Of a DNA stretch of 64,000 nt, positions 32,545-45,085 are shown in pieces (the stretch's first letter is position 1; the number at the start of each line of letters is the position of its first letter). The notes under the pieces were generated by a model. It did no database searches, had not been told where the DNA came from, and worked only from the letters and a program-made list of their open reading frames with translations. Origin of the DNA: Megalonaias nervosa (Eukaryota; Mollusca; Bivalvia; Unionida; Unionidae); contig JAECUM010001824.1 of the NCBI GenBank assembly GCA_016617855.1, positions 62,001 to 126,000 on the forward strand. The letters run 5' to 3'. The translations under genes were made by a program, and so were the position numbers.

Positions 32545-35339
32545 TGATTTGAAGGTAGCTGTTTATTCTTTAGAATTTTAGCATTATGTTATAGTTGTCT
32601 GTTTATTTCTGCAACCGTACACAGTGAGTAATGAAGCACTGATGACGATCTGGTAGTGAAATCTGTCCCAATGAACAGTGCTTTATTTATAGTCCAGCCT
32701 CTCACAAAATAAATGCCAGATAACCTATGACAAGAACTTTACAGTGAGTTCATTTTTGAATGTACAATATATTATCATGTGGACAACATGTTTAGTTCAC
32801 TACTGAGAAACAAGAATATACTGTAAAATTAATTCTGACCAGAGTCCATATTGCTGATAGACAAACTCCTCCAAGATGTTGATGATACAAATTTACATAA
32901 CTGGTTTGATCAGAAATACAGCCTCTATTAAGCTCACAAGTTCTGCTAATCAGTTGCAAGATTACACTGATTCTTGCAAAACCCCTCTCCTGAATGATGT
33001 AATCTTACATGCTAAATCCATTCAAATTGATCAAAATATGGCCTCTTAAGTGTTTGCAAACTTAGGCAATATGATGCAATATAACATCATGAATAAGTGA
33101 GAAATTCGCTCTTTAAATGATCAGGAATGAATGGGGGGAGGGGGAGGGGGTGCATTTTTTTTAATACTGCATGGTAACAACTAAATGGTTCTGGTTACAT
33201 TTGTGACGCCTACAGACCGATATTTGCAAGTTAATATTTCCATTTCGACTAGAAGGATTTTGCTTTTCAGCCTTACACTATTAACAAATTGATTTAATAA
33301 ACCATCTGATACTGCACTTTTAAATTAAGACCGCTTTCTCAATCAGGTCTCAATTGGTAGGAGGGTCAGATGCAAACAAATGAGAGAGAATAGCGAGTCA
33401 AAGTACTTTCTGAACTCTTTTATAAAGTATCTACTGGTAGTGTAATGCTATAGTGTGAAACACCCATCCTAAAGGAATTATTATTACTACTGGCTGGAAA
33501 GTATTGCCCAAATGAAAAGTGAGAAAGCTTTGATTATTTGTATGATTTGCTTTAGCTATGCTAAAGATATTTTGAAAAATGCATTTCCAATGAATAATCT
33601 ATACATTTTTAATTTACATTTGTCACATTTGTACATATTTATTACTCTTAAGCAATAACCATTAAGATATTACATCAGGATAAAATCAAAGGCTGGATTC
33701 AAAATTCCGGAAATTTGGCTATCTGCAGTTTTCTCTTCAGGAAAGGAGAGAATTCATACATGTCCAAAATCAAAAGTACTTTAATAACTTCAACTAAATA
33801 AATGCCGTGATAATTTTATTAGACAATAACAAAGAAGCTGAAAACATTTGATCCTCTTGTATTCTGACAAACAGAGATCCTGGGTAAATCATTCCTGGCT
33901 GTACATTAGAATTCACCTCAGTGTTATTTACTAATAATAAATAACAGCATACTCCAGAAGAATCCGAGAATATAAATGGATACTAGTCTGTTACTTACAA
34001 TTTTATCCTGTACCTGAACACACAAGAGTATATTAAAAGCTGAAAATGCATCTGACAACATGGCCCTCAGCTGGCAAAGATGTAAATTTTCATTTGAAAC
34101 TCAATAGATTTACAATATTTCTGGTAATAGAACCTACAGATGCATTACATTACTTTTTTCAACTCTCTTATTTTGTTATGATCATCAGTGATGTAATACA
34201 TGCACGTTTTAAAAATAGAAAGATAAATGTCAAAGAATTTTTTTTGTTTTTCTATTTAAAAAATACCCCCACATTCACAGCTTAAGAAGTGTCAAATAAA
34301 ATCACACACATTCTGATACTTATTTTCAGTGCATTCTATTTCAGGAGAAATTTGCTTACTTCTCATTGACCATTCTGTTATTTCAACATTTGTGCCATTT
34401 CACAACTTTAAAATTTGAACTCTTTATCTTGATTTTAACTGCCCTTTCTGGATTAATAATCAAAATCACAGTCTTTCTTAACAATGCACAAATATAGCAA
34501 AAGTCATCACAGCACAAATAAACTTACAGAAGATGAGTATGTATCCACAAACTGGTAACCTGTAGCACAACAGGAACTCTCACCCAGCTTTGCTTTCATT
34601 GCTACTGAGAATTCCTCCAAATTGATGACAATAAACAATGTACACAACATAGTTACCAGTATTTGATGTACTCAGTGAGTATTTGGCTGAATCATATGAT
34701 ACAGAAAAATGCCAATTTAAATAAAATCTTCAATTAATTTAGTAGATTGCACAAATAATATACAACACAATAAAACAAAAATCTCCAGTCTTCCACAAAC
34801 AAGATCATGCTTGATGAAACATGTTACCTTTTTGCCACCAGAATGTATACATACATGTACTTTTCTACGTAATGAAGGCTGCGATGATTACATGACAATG
34901 GTATGGTATCAAACTTTGTATTTTTCAAAAAATGTGTGTGTTATGCAGATATTTTCCAGATCTGGAAATCAAAATACAATGTGCACACTTCACCATTCTA
35001 TTTCTCACCTCAAAACACATGCTAAAATTATAATGCATACAGATACACAAGGTTTGTGGTACTTGCTTTCGATAAATACACAAAATTTCATTCAAGAAGC
35101 ATACACACAAGAATAAATTATGGTGAAAAGATTCACCTTTTGTGAAAACCAGGTCGAATGGCATGTTCAAAAAGCTGTTTAAAATGATTCCCCCATTTTA
35201 TACATTGTGCATTGGCATAAAGACCAATAAAACAAAATATCTGCTGAACAACAATAGGTACTATTATTAACATTCAATAGAATATTCTGGGAAATCATCA
35301 CATTAGAGAAGCATTAACTATTAATAAGTCTCACTGGCT
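32545..35339. repeat. Y block, copy II-a
   Basis: Closely matches 20745-24472, but jumps from the aggtctca word near 33350 to ggagggtcagatgcaaac (33360). It therefore lacks the stretch that carries the candidate promoter/first exon at 21515-22430. A G-rich run lies at 33132-33152. Confidence 0.8.
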
Positions 35340-35800
35340 TCACGCTTAGACCTAGACATTACACCTGAGAGTGGACATGGCTGATCAATTTTTTTTTTTA
35401 AAAAGACATCATCACAGTGGGAATAAGACTGACAAATCTAAAAAAGCTAAACAAATTTAATTATGTTTTAAGATTTCTTTATGAGACTGAAAGCCTTGCA
35501 AATCTTACATTTGAAAACTGTTAATATAACTATCTTACATAAAAATGATTTGCTCACATCTGGAATTAAATATTCTGTACTGTTGGTTGCCTAATCACAT
35601 GGGTGTTAGGAGCAATGAATGGGCAGATAAAGCAGCAACAAGTTGCCATGGTGTCATGCATTTTTAAATGGAAGAATACTATACTGACTTGAATTATTAT
35701 TGACATCTTATATGTACTTGAAAAACTATGTAATGAAAACACACAGCATGCTTTGTAATATCAAATACATCAATGGGGTATGCTATCCCTTGCATAAAAC
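35340..35800 (+). pseudogene. LINE RNase H fragment, sub-unit 4
   Basis: From 35587 the plus strand reads LPNHMGVRSNEWADKAATSC without interruption. This matches the end of RNase H domains of non-LTR elements, where the conserved Asp lies in NEWAD. Upstream FSD-like words near 35485 are broken. The CCHC-like tail is missing: an acat microsatellite starts at 35806. Confidence 0.8.
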
Positions 35801-35803
35801 AAA

Positions 35804-35805
<2 letters not shown>

Positions 35806-35834
<29 letters not shown>

Positions 35835-35836
35835 CA
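35806..35836. repeat. (ACAT)n microsatellite
   Basis: Seven to eight uninterrupted tetranucleotide units. Confidence 0.9.
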
Positions 35837-36418
35837 AAATTGACCTGGAATATGTGGTTGATAAAGCCTTCAATGTCAACACTTCACTGACTCGGGTCAT
35901 AGCAACCCAGTAGTGCAGGCCATGTCCCACAAGCAGTCCAGGCCCAATGATATTGCTGTCTTGATAAACATCTACTGCTTATGTAGCATGTTTAATGTAA
36001 TCTGGACACCATACAATCAATACATATTTGTCAGATATAAACAGAAGCATGGCTTGAGGCAATGGTCAGGGGAAAAGAAAATACAATGGAACTTTCAGTG
36101 TGATGTGTACAGAAAAACTCATCACTAATATAAGCATTTTACTTTATGCTAGACCATGAATTACAGGATTTTCCATGAAAAATAATTTTTACAAATCACT
36201 GCGTGGAACATCAGAAATGTTGTTTTTTCACTTCCATTGATATACATTGATAATGGTATCATCATAAAGATTTAGCAGCTTTTTGATGCTAGCTTGGTCA
36301 AGAGGTAAGCATGTTTGCCTTACACGCAGAACAACTAAGTTTAAATCCAACAATGTGCATAAACTTTAAAAAAAAATTTTAATGTGGTATTTTAATTTTC
36401 AAACACAAAACCACATAT

Positions 36419-37219
36419 GTTCTGTATCTTTAATTTGTATTGTATGTTGGCTTTTCTCCATGACTATATCTTATGGATATCTATATTGTGTGATAGGTCA
36501 GTAACTGAGTCAAGGTCCTACCTGACAAACAATATTTATATTTTAAACAAAATACATAGCTAATATTACTCTATGATTATAGATTAAATATTTCAGATCA
36601 CTAATAATGGAGGTAAACATGTTTACTTGTAAAAGAGTTTACAAGAGTTTTTCACTTGGGAATTTCTGATATTGTTCGAGAAAGGAAGTTGACCATCATG
36701 GGTTTTGTTATTTTGCTGTAGCTTTTTTAAATGAATGTTGCTTAGTTCAAAGTTACTCATTCTTACCTTAATGTCTGAAGTGAAATCAGTCTTAATGTTG
36801 TGCTTAGTTTTTAATTTAGGAGGATTTATTATTTAAATTATTCACTGGAATTACAAAGAACTCATTAATACTTGTTGGCCTATATAATTATTTCTGAATT
36901 ATTGTGAATTCATTCAAGGCAATTTTGGATTATATTATTTGTGAAATGTCAAGACTGTTGGCACATAAATACATTTGATGCTATTGGCACATGAGCACGT
37001 TCAATACTGGAAAGTATTCAGAACACCACTAGAATTCATTTGGAACTTGTACATTTTCACTTGTGATACAACCTTTAGGACTATTTGGGATTTTATTCAC
37101 CATACTGTAAGTTTTTTTTAAAATTTGTATTCTAGGGAAATACATTATCTACTGAATTTTACAATACTTGTTGGTTTTTGCTCTTTTCTGTTACTTAGTT
37201 CAGCACCACAGAGTTGTAA
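36419..37219. mobile_element. Unknown 801-bp insertion with 7-bp target duplication
   Basis: The partner block in copy I runs directly from a cacataaatgtatac word to ctgtgaccagaa (27525-27550). Here cacatat occurs at 36412-36418 and again at 37220-37226, with 801 unrelated bases between. There are no terminal inverted repeats, poly(A) tail or open frame of note. The duplication suggests a true insertion of unknown class. Confidence 0.55.
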
Positions 37220-37249
37220 CACATATTGCTGTGACCAGAAATGCATGAC

Positions 37250-38170
37250 AAATTGAACACCGGGTATTGAAGTTAAAGTAAAACTTTAAATATTGCAGTC
37301 AATCTAAAATGTACACAAATGCAGACATAGCAAGGTTCAGGGCCAAATTAATAGAAGGGCAATGCTGTGGTGTGGGTAGGGTATCATTTCTCAAAGTTTG
37401 TGGTATTTTTGCTGGGTGGATTGTGCCAGAGGTACAGTCACCCAGGGTGATGTTACCTCCAGGGCAAATTTGTGATGGCCCTGCCAAAGTGATTGACTTG
37501 TTAAATGTCTGCTGGTGGCAGAATAAACAAAAAAGTTACATCTCTGTATCATTTTTCTACAAATGCTCCGTAATGTACTACACGTCATACAGCCTTTCAC
37601 TTTATCCTGATGTCAATTTGGCCTTGTTTTTGTAAGTCATATAAGCACCATTTACATTTAGAAGCTGCTACCAGTACATATCGTTGAAAGTGTGATTTAG
37701 TAAAAACACAAGATCTGCTGATGACAATCAGTCATCACAAAATTTTCAAACTGGCCATCAAAGTAGCTATTTGAGGATGGATCAGCATTTTAATATAGGA
37801 TATGTTCTGGTATGTGGAAGTAGCTGTAGTGAGATTTTTTTTTCAAATTTTGGGAAGCGTTTTATTGAAAACCCCATATCAAGACAACCATCACTTCATG
37901 GGGAACAGAGATAAGATTTTCAAGATGGCCACTATTCTTCGACTCCAGTTTTAGTTATTACCAAATAAATATTACAAGATTCTCATTGAAAAGCTCATGT
38001 CTACAGGACCATCTATCTGTTCATCAGAAGTTACAAAGATTTTCAATATGACTACGGTGGGTATCCATACTGTAGGTCTGATTAACACCATACTCACCGA
38101 AAACCAAATATATATAGTGTATGAAAACTTTTACTGGGTAGTGAAAACCCCATACTGACACAACTATAAA
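37250..38170. repeat. Z block with AAGATGGC element, copy II
   Basis: Matches 27560-28640 (ggcaaatttgtgatggccct near 37465). AAGATGGC units run from about 37890 (gattttcaagatggccacta) to ttactgggtagtgaaaaccc at 38130-38150, and the family's 3' terminus is missing. Confidence 0.7.
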
Positions 38171-38751
38171 TTGTGGAGAAGTTGTAAAAATTATTTTTGT
38201 CACTTTTTTTTTAAAACGGGTCCCGGAATTAGGTTTTTGGACGGGGGACGAACTTCTTGCTACACCACTGTACAGATCATAATTGCTTACATACTATATC
38301 TGATCAAAGTCATAAATATGGCCTCCTGAGTCCTTGGATGATCAGCCAATGTAATGGAAAGTCACAGCAGTAAAATCAACTAAAAGGTCATGGTAATATT
38401 CGTGACAGCTAAAAGCTTGAAGTTATTACTTCTGTTTCAAATGCAATGGTTTTGCTTACCAACAGCCTTAAATCACACACACTAAAAAAATCGTTTTTAA
38501 TGTACCATCTAATCCGCATTTTTAAACCAAGAGAACCACTCTTCTCACTCAAGTCTCAGTTCTCACGTTCGTAGTTCTGCTGCCATTTGTGTCAGCCTCC
38601 TTCACTGTTATACATTCCAAATTTTTAGTTTTGCTTGTTGGCTTCACCTGTGCTCTCACTTTTATGTATTGTTGTTAGTTTCTTTGCATTCTTGTCATTT
38701 TCATGTGATGCTATATCCAGGAAAATATAAACATACGTTGCTGTCTAAAGT

Positions 38752-38830
38752 CATCTTCGCTAGCCAAGGTTCCAATGTGTTAAACCGATCTACAGGTTTA
38801 ACATAATCGAAACCGTGGTTAGCGAAGATG
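38752..38830. repeat. 79-bp near-perfect hairpin (foldback)
   Basis: The arms start catcttcgctagccaaggtt (left, 38752-38786) and end ggttagcgaagatg (right, 38795-38830). They pair over about 35 bases with roughly seven mismatches and one unpaired base, with an 8-base loop. It is absent from the other Y blocks, so it is a separate insertion such as a tiny foldback element. A structured RNA cannot be excluded. Confidence 0.75.
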
Positions 38831-38963
38831 GGCTAGAAAGCATTCCCGTTTTGTTCCGCACCCCCCCCATCTATTTTAAAACTGAAAAGCAACAAAGCTA
38901 TTTCAAGAAAGGCAAACAAGGTCACTGAATTCAACATATTATCATTTCTAACCTGATTGTCAC

Positions 38964-39060
38964 CGAGGAGTCCCAAACGTTGTCATCTTCTGTGCTTCTG
39001 AAACCAAACGAGTGCTTCTTTATTAACATGGTGCCATGTTGGTGTGGGCAAGTTAACAGA
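38964..39060 (-). promoter_or_regulatory. Diverged copy of the candidate first exon
   Basis: Aligns with 21909-22010: actcgtttggtttc matches attcgtttggttc. The donor dinucleotide is retained (ctcg followed by gtgacaat, GT at 38963-38962), but CCAAT has become ccaacatgg. It could be an alternative first exon about 22.8 kb upstream of exon 2, or a dead duplicate. Confidence 0.2.
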
Positions 39061-41326
39061 TGTCATGTAGATCGCGTCTTCGATAAGCACTAAATAATTC
39101 ATTCAATTTCCGTAACTGTGTGAGTTACCTTGTTAGAGCACGTGTATGTAAGAGCTATACCATTTAATTTTGTTCATTTTTTAAAATAAAATTATTGAAT
39201 TTAGACATTTCAAATATTGGATGCCGACATTTTTTTTTCTCCTTCTGAAACCGGAAATGGACAGTGAACAATCTGTCTGGTTATTTACACAAATGATTCC
39301 AACGACAGTTTTAGTTTGGTTTGAAACAAGAACATGATAATAATGTTAGGGGCCACCTGGTGAAACTCGGGTTAGAAAATATAGATTGATGACTGAAATG
39401 ACAAAGTTTCGTGCATTTTTAAAAAAATATATATCCTGCATGTTTTTCGTTTTAAAACTGGTCGGGATACGAGTCAAAGTACTTTTCTGCACTCTTTTAA
39501 AAAGTGCCTCCTGATTGTGTAGTACTCACACGCCTTAAAGTTATTATTATTATATTATTATTATTATTATTATTGTTGGAAACAAATATATAACTAAAAA
39601 CGAGGGAAAGCTTGATTACTTGTATCAGTTATATCAGCTACGCTTAAGGTATTTTTGAAAATGCAATTTTAATGAACAATCGTTTTGTTTGGGGTTTTTT
39701 TTACATACTGGGGTGTCATTAATACACAATAATTGTTTTTAAACAAAAACACTTAAGATCTTACATCAGCAGCAAACCAAAAGTTCATATCTAAAAATGG
39801 CATGAATTCAAAATTTCCAAAATTTAGCCATCAGCGGTTTTCTCTTCAGTAACGGGAAAATTTATCCATGTCCAAAACCAGACAAGCTTTACACAACCTT
39901 GAACTATATCAAAGCTGTTATATTTATACTTTTGTACAAGTTAAAAATAAAGGAGCTGAAAACACTTATCTCCACTGTATTCCTAAGCACGGAGATTTGG
40001 GCTAAATCATCCCCGGCTGTACATTATAATTTACCTAATTTGGATTTACTTCAAAATAAAAGCATGATCCAGCAGAATCAAAGAATTTAAATGAATACTA
40101 AAAATTCATTTTTACAATTTTATGTGTCCTCGTAACTAAGACAAAATAGTTAATTAAAAGCCTAGAACATACTTAAAAACTCATCCCTTGGATGGCGCTG
40201 ATGTAAATTTGTTCTCAAAATTCTAAAGTTGCCAATACCTACAAAAGCATTCAGGCTTTGTTATTTGTTCAACTCCATGTTATGTTTATTTTTTTTAACC
40301 CAACTCTTATTTTGTTAAGAACATCGGTGATGATAAGATTTCAAATAATCTTTTTTTTTAAAAAAAGTAAAAATCATTACAACTGAAGAAAAATGAAAAA
40401 TAATAGCACACATTCCGATACTCTTTAAATGCTTTCACTTGCAGGAGTAATGTGCTTACTTTCTCATTTGTCATTCAGTTAATTCCAAACTGTCACCATT
40501 CCACATGAAACTCCTTAGTTTGATTTCAACTATCCTATTTTGTATCAATTATCAAAACTGTCCGTTTTTCTCAGCACAAATGATGCAAAAATGTCATCCT
40601 AGCACAAACAGAACTCTACAAGTAGAATTCTTGTGTACAAAATAGTAATCCATAACACAGCATGGGCTCTCCCGCAACTTTGCTTTCTTTGCAACTGAAA
40701 AGCTAATCTTATCCAATTTCTGACAATAAACAATAGGCTTGAAAATAACTGAACAGTGTTTAATGTATTGAATAAGCATTTTGTTGAATCATATCACACA
40801 CAAAAATGCCAATTAAAGTAAAATTTCATCTAATGCTCAATGACAAATTTTCACTTTTGGCCCCTTGAAAGAATGACATACTGTCATGTATGTTAAAGTG
40901 CAAGGAAGGAAAGAGATGCTTACATATGTGAACGGTTTAAATAGCGGTAAGGTTAAAATATTGCGCATTTCTAAAAATGTGTTAGGTACGTAGTCTGCAT
41001 ATCAAGATATCAAGTAAATTGTGGACTCTACACCATTCTATTAATCAGATCGATACGCCCGCTAAAAGAATGCCAGATATGCACAGTTTGGGGTATTTGC
41101 TTTGCATAAATACTCATAATTCCACGTAAGAAGCGTACAAGTGAGTACAATGTATGGTGCAAAGATAAAACTGTTGTGAAAACCTGGTCTAAGGTTATTT
41201 TCGAAAAGCTGTTTACGAATGATTCCCACTATAGTTATGTTACAGCTAACATACCCCTTTAACAGAACTGTTATTTCTCTGAAGTCATCAACTCAGAGAA
41301 GGATTAACAGTTAATCACACACTGGC

Positions 41327-42170
41327 TTACTGACTGTTTACCTAATTACACAGGTCTAGCCATTAGATACTGCCCAGATCTGGCATGCCAGACTAACTAT
41401 TTAAAAGGGAAAGGGGGGGGGAGGGGGAGGAGGAGAGGGAGGTGTGCCTCACGGGGTCGCATTGCAACTGAGAAAAGGTGCGTCCAGAAGGTTCATTATA
41501 AGACCAGTTGGTCTTAAATGAAAATGGTGGCAATCTGATGTCAAATATAGCCATCACTGAAGATCTTGTCATTGATACTCCTTCTGAATCCAAAATCAGA
41601 TCTTAAAAGTATTGTTATCTCTGCTCTTCACCAAACAGATGCCTGAATATCAACATTGGGTTTTCATCATGATACTTCTTATAACACATAGTTGGTTCTA
41701 AATGAAAATGGTAGCAGCCATACATCCACTATGACCGCTATGATGATGTCTTAACCTTGTTGTCACTTCTCACCCTGGTCAGATGATCATTCTGACATGG
41801 GGTGCTCACTAAAAGACTTAAATTCCTTTGTTATTAGAACCTAAAGAAGCGTTAATGCATTATTATTCCTTCAAGTCTGGATTATTTTTTAAATTGTCTT
41901 ATTCTTCTTTAAGGCTGTAATTTTTATACCTGTACATGGCTTTGGTTGGTTTACTAACTGTAAACATTTGTAAAATAATACACAAGTAAAGAAACAAGCA
42001 CATGTCTATCAGTTATAAGGAAACTATATGTTCCTATTAAATAATATGTTTTCACATCTCACCTTATGATGACTGTTTAGTAAAAGCTTTCTGCTAAATC
42101 TTTCCTCACACAGATTGTGTCATTGCATTAAAAACAGTTGTCCCATAACATCATTCATTTGGTTGATTTA
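41327..42170. other. Non-coding stretch with a G-rich tract
   Basis: A run of G with few interruptions lies at 41406-41440. The remainder holds an AAGATGGC copy (41490-41770) and no recognised gene. Confidence 0.5.
41490..41770 (-). repeat. AAGATGGC composite repeat, copy 6, inverted
   Basis: The plus strand shows the family in reverse: gttggtcttaaatgaaaatg near 41508, agttggttctaaatgaaaatg near 41690 and gggttttcatcatgata near 41660. This is the only inverted copy noticed in the window. Confidence 0.65.
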
Positions 42171-42174
42171 ACAT

Positions 42175-43140
42175 CACACATCCGGCTGATTTTACCACTG
42201 TAGTACAGATCAGGCTATTTACCCCAACACTGCACATCAGGATAATTTACCACAACACTGCACATCAGGCTGATTTAACACAAGACTGCACACCAGACTG
42301 ATTTACCACAAGATTGCACTACCAGGCTGATTTACTACAAGACTGCACATCAGGCTGATTTATTATAACATTGCATGTCAGGCTAATTTAGCACAACACT
42401 GTAAATCAAGCTTATTTGCTACAAGACTGCACATCAGCCAATTTACCACAACAGAACATATCAGGCAGATTTACTACAAAACTGTGTGTTTGTGTGTGTG
42501 TGTGAGACATGTAGCATTGTGTCCCACCCAGTCGCATTTTTTTCATGACGCTAGGCTGACCAGTCCTAACACTAACCTCTTAATGCTGAGTGCCAAGCAA
42601 GAAAGCTGCTAGTAACATTTTTATAAGTCGCTGGTATGATTCAGCCGGGGTTCGAATTCGCAACCTACAGCATCTAAGGTTGATGCTGTAACCAATTAGG
42701 ACACTATAGAGGTTATAATCATAGAGAAATCCCAACACACAATACAAATTAAATATACATACCAAATCCCTTGAAATGAAAAAGAAAGATTTATACAAAG
42801 CTACACATCAGGTTGAGTTACCATAACAAAACATATCAGGCTGATTTACCACAAGATTATCCATCAGACTGATAAGCAATACTACAGATATGGCTGATTT
42901 ACCATAGTGCTATACATCAGGCTGATTTACCACAACATAACATATCTGGCTGATTTACCAAAGTACTATACATCAGGCTGTTTTACCACAACAGACCATA
43001 TCAGGATAATTTACTACAACATTGCACAGCAGGCTGAGTTACCACAAAATTACACATCAAGGTGATTTATCTTAACATTACATTGCAAATCAAGCCGACT
43101 AACCAGGGCTGAACAAATCTGGCCGATTTACCACAACATA
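42175..43140. repeat. 28-bp minisatellite, about 30 units, split by a SINE
   Basis: The unit tttaccacaacactgcacat followed by caggctga recurs every 27-30 bases at 42175-42484 and again at 42790-43140. Units are diverged (gacts/catts variants) and not strictly in frame. A family-2 SINE fills the gap. Confidence 0.85.
42482..42712 (-). mobile_element. tRNA-derived SINE, family 2, inside the 28-bp array
   Basis: Shares with 13085-13412 the gtgtcccacccagtc word, the ctgaccagtcctaacac and taacctcttaatgctgag words, and a B-box-like cggggttcgaattc. The head is degenerate. It is flanked by tacaaa on both sides (about 42475 and 42795), a possible short target duplication including about 80 extra bases on the head side. 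Confidence 0.8.
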
Positions 43141-43854
43141 GGCCAATAAATCAGCCCAAAAAAATGTAATGATGCAGAATGAAAACTAAGGGGCTGATCT
43201 TGCTTATTCTTTAGTAAATGAAATTGTGTGCAGACACTTTTGTTTGCATATAACAGTGTACATTTTAGAGTAATATAAGTAGAATATTTCTGGATCAAAT
43301 CTGATGTTTTACAAGTTTGCAAATGCATGTGGACTACCAAAATTCTACCTACTGCATCCATTTCAAATGTCATGTTTATGTTTGATAACAACTTAGACTA
43401 AGCCTTTTCTTAAGAAAAAAGTGCTCCAACAACATGGAATTCCAATTATTATCTGTCTTTATTGAGAAACTGTATGGTGAAGTTTTCAGCATATTTTGAA
43501 GTCAAATTTGATCAGAAAACACTAAGAGATTTTCATCAGTGTACACAAATAATAAGTTTCACACAAAGCTTAATTTCAGTTATTGCAAACAAGTGTACAC
43601 ATTTGAAATTATGCTGTTACAGCTGCATGTGCAACACCACTAGAATGCACTGAAAACAATAACTGATATACATATGCTGCAATTTGTGACTGATGTAAAT
43701 ATCATCAAAGACATCTAACACACTGAAAATAATAGTAATGCATCGTTAAACTGTATGTCAAAGAGCAATTACATATCTAATGCAGAATACAACTGATTAT
43801 CCATCTGAAGCTAAAAGCTAGTGAAGATTGAAATAGTTTGTCTTTGTACACTAT
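43141..43854. other. No recognisable feature
   Basis: AT-rich sequence with short open frames lacking domain features. No repeat unit was recognised. Confidence 0.4.
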
Positions 43855-44510
43855 GACTGAGACAAGAGTTCCGTGAAGGGACTGTTGCTTTGCTGACTGA
43901 AACAAATTTCCAGGAATTCAAGATAAAACAATTTCTACCTTTAAGTGCTGAGTGCAGAAAACATCTCTGACATTCTTCAGCAATAATAAAAATTTTCAAA
44001 TCAGCTGCTGTAGTGGATACTGGATTTTACATTAGCACCATTTTCATTTCAGACCAAGAAAACATCATAAGAAGTTTTCTGGTGGAAATCCCACTTCGAT
44101 ACAACTTTCTGTTTTGAATAAAAAATGATAAGATTTTTAAGAAAAAAATGCCATATTAGCCATATTGGATTTCAGATTGAAATTATTTTCATTCACTACC
44201 AACTAAACATTCTTATACGTCTTTTGGTCAAAGCACAGTGTCAACGTAATCAGCCCCCTAGAAATAATGGTAGTGAAAACATGATATTCAAGGATACCAT
44301 TGTGGAAGCACACTACAGTGAAAACCCCATGTCTAATGACCATTTATGACAACAAGAATTTCAAGATGGTCACTGTAGCAGGCATACTGGCTGTCTGCAC
44401 AGTACCATTTTTATTCGGGAGCAACAAGACATAACAAGTCATTTAGTACTAAACCCAGATTGATTTATCATTTTGGGGAGGGAGTTAAAACTAATTTTAA
44501 TGATGTCACT
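43855..44510 (+). repeat. AAGATGGC composite repeat, copy 7, with 5' end
   Basis: Begins with the 5' segment shared with 13800-13990 (gaagggac, aaatttccaggaa, ctttaagtgctgagtg). It continues into units with cagctgctgtagtggatac near 44005, gccatattggatttcagatt near 44158 and ttcaagatggtcactgtag near 44358. The 3' terminus is missing. Confidence 0.75.
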
Positions 44511-44593
44511 ATTGCCTTACTACCTCTTCAGAGATGTTAGGTTCCCATCTCCAACCTTCCATCTGATAAAACATTTTAGAAATATCCAGAACA

Positions 44594-45085
44594 GAATGAA
44601 GCCAGAACCAGTCTGACTACTCTGTCACAGTTTCATGTACTGTCCTCTTCCTCTCTGAATTAGACCTGAACTTTGTGAGGGCCATCAAAGCTGAATGAAG
44701 CCAGAACCAGTCTGACTACTCTGTCACAGTTTCATGTACTGTACTCTTCCTCTCTGAATTAGACCTGAACTTTGTGAGGGCCATCAAAGCTGAATGAAGC
44801 CAGAACCAGTCTGACTACTCTGTCACAGTTTCATGTACTGTCCTCTTCCTCTCTGAATTAGACCTGAACTTTGTGAGGGCCATCAAAGCTGAATGAAGCC
44901 AGAACCAGTCTGACTACTTTGTCACAGTTTCATGTACTGTCCTCCTCCTCTCTGAATTAGACCTGAACTTTGTGAGGGCCATCAAAGCTGAATGAAGCCA
45001 GAACCAGTCTGACTACTCTGTCACAGTTTCATGTACTGTCATCTTCCTCTCTGAATCAGACCTGACTTTGTGAGGGCCATCAATG
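44594..45085. repeat. 99-bp minisatellite, 5 nearly identical copies
   Basis: The unit start gaatgaagccagaaccagtc lies at 44594, 44693, 44792, 44891 and 44990, exactly 99 bases apart. By eye the copies differ at only a few positions (for example cctcttcc/cctcctcc, and a deletion in the last copy), pointing to recent expansion or homogenisation. No gene lies around it. Confidence 0.95.

Larger units (their letters stand above)
28955..41326. repeat. Tandem segmental duplication, copy II (about 12.4 kb)
   Basis: Similarity to copy I starts at 28955 (matching 16192) with ctgaaagagat and stays collinear. The partners are 28955-32560, Y block 32545-35339, LINE/flank 35340-37250, Z block 37250-38170, and then an additional, older Y block at 38300-41326 that has no partner after 28640. 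Both recent Y blocks and the older one end at the same ggct word (24469, 35336, 41323). Confidence 0.8.
38300..41326. repeat. Y block, older copy
   Basis: Alignable by eye with 20816-24472 over most of its length but clearly more diverged than 32545-35339. It retains the CpG-richer stretch at 38520-39500 and ends at the same ggct word (41323-41326). A (TTA)n microsatellite is at 39541-39575. Confidence 0.7.

Noticed and set aside
42175..43140. Regularly spaced repeats resembling a CRISPR array
   Set aside because: Units are contiguous with no unique spacers, and the DNA is eukaryotic. It is a minisatellite.
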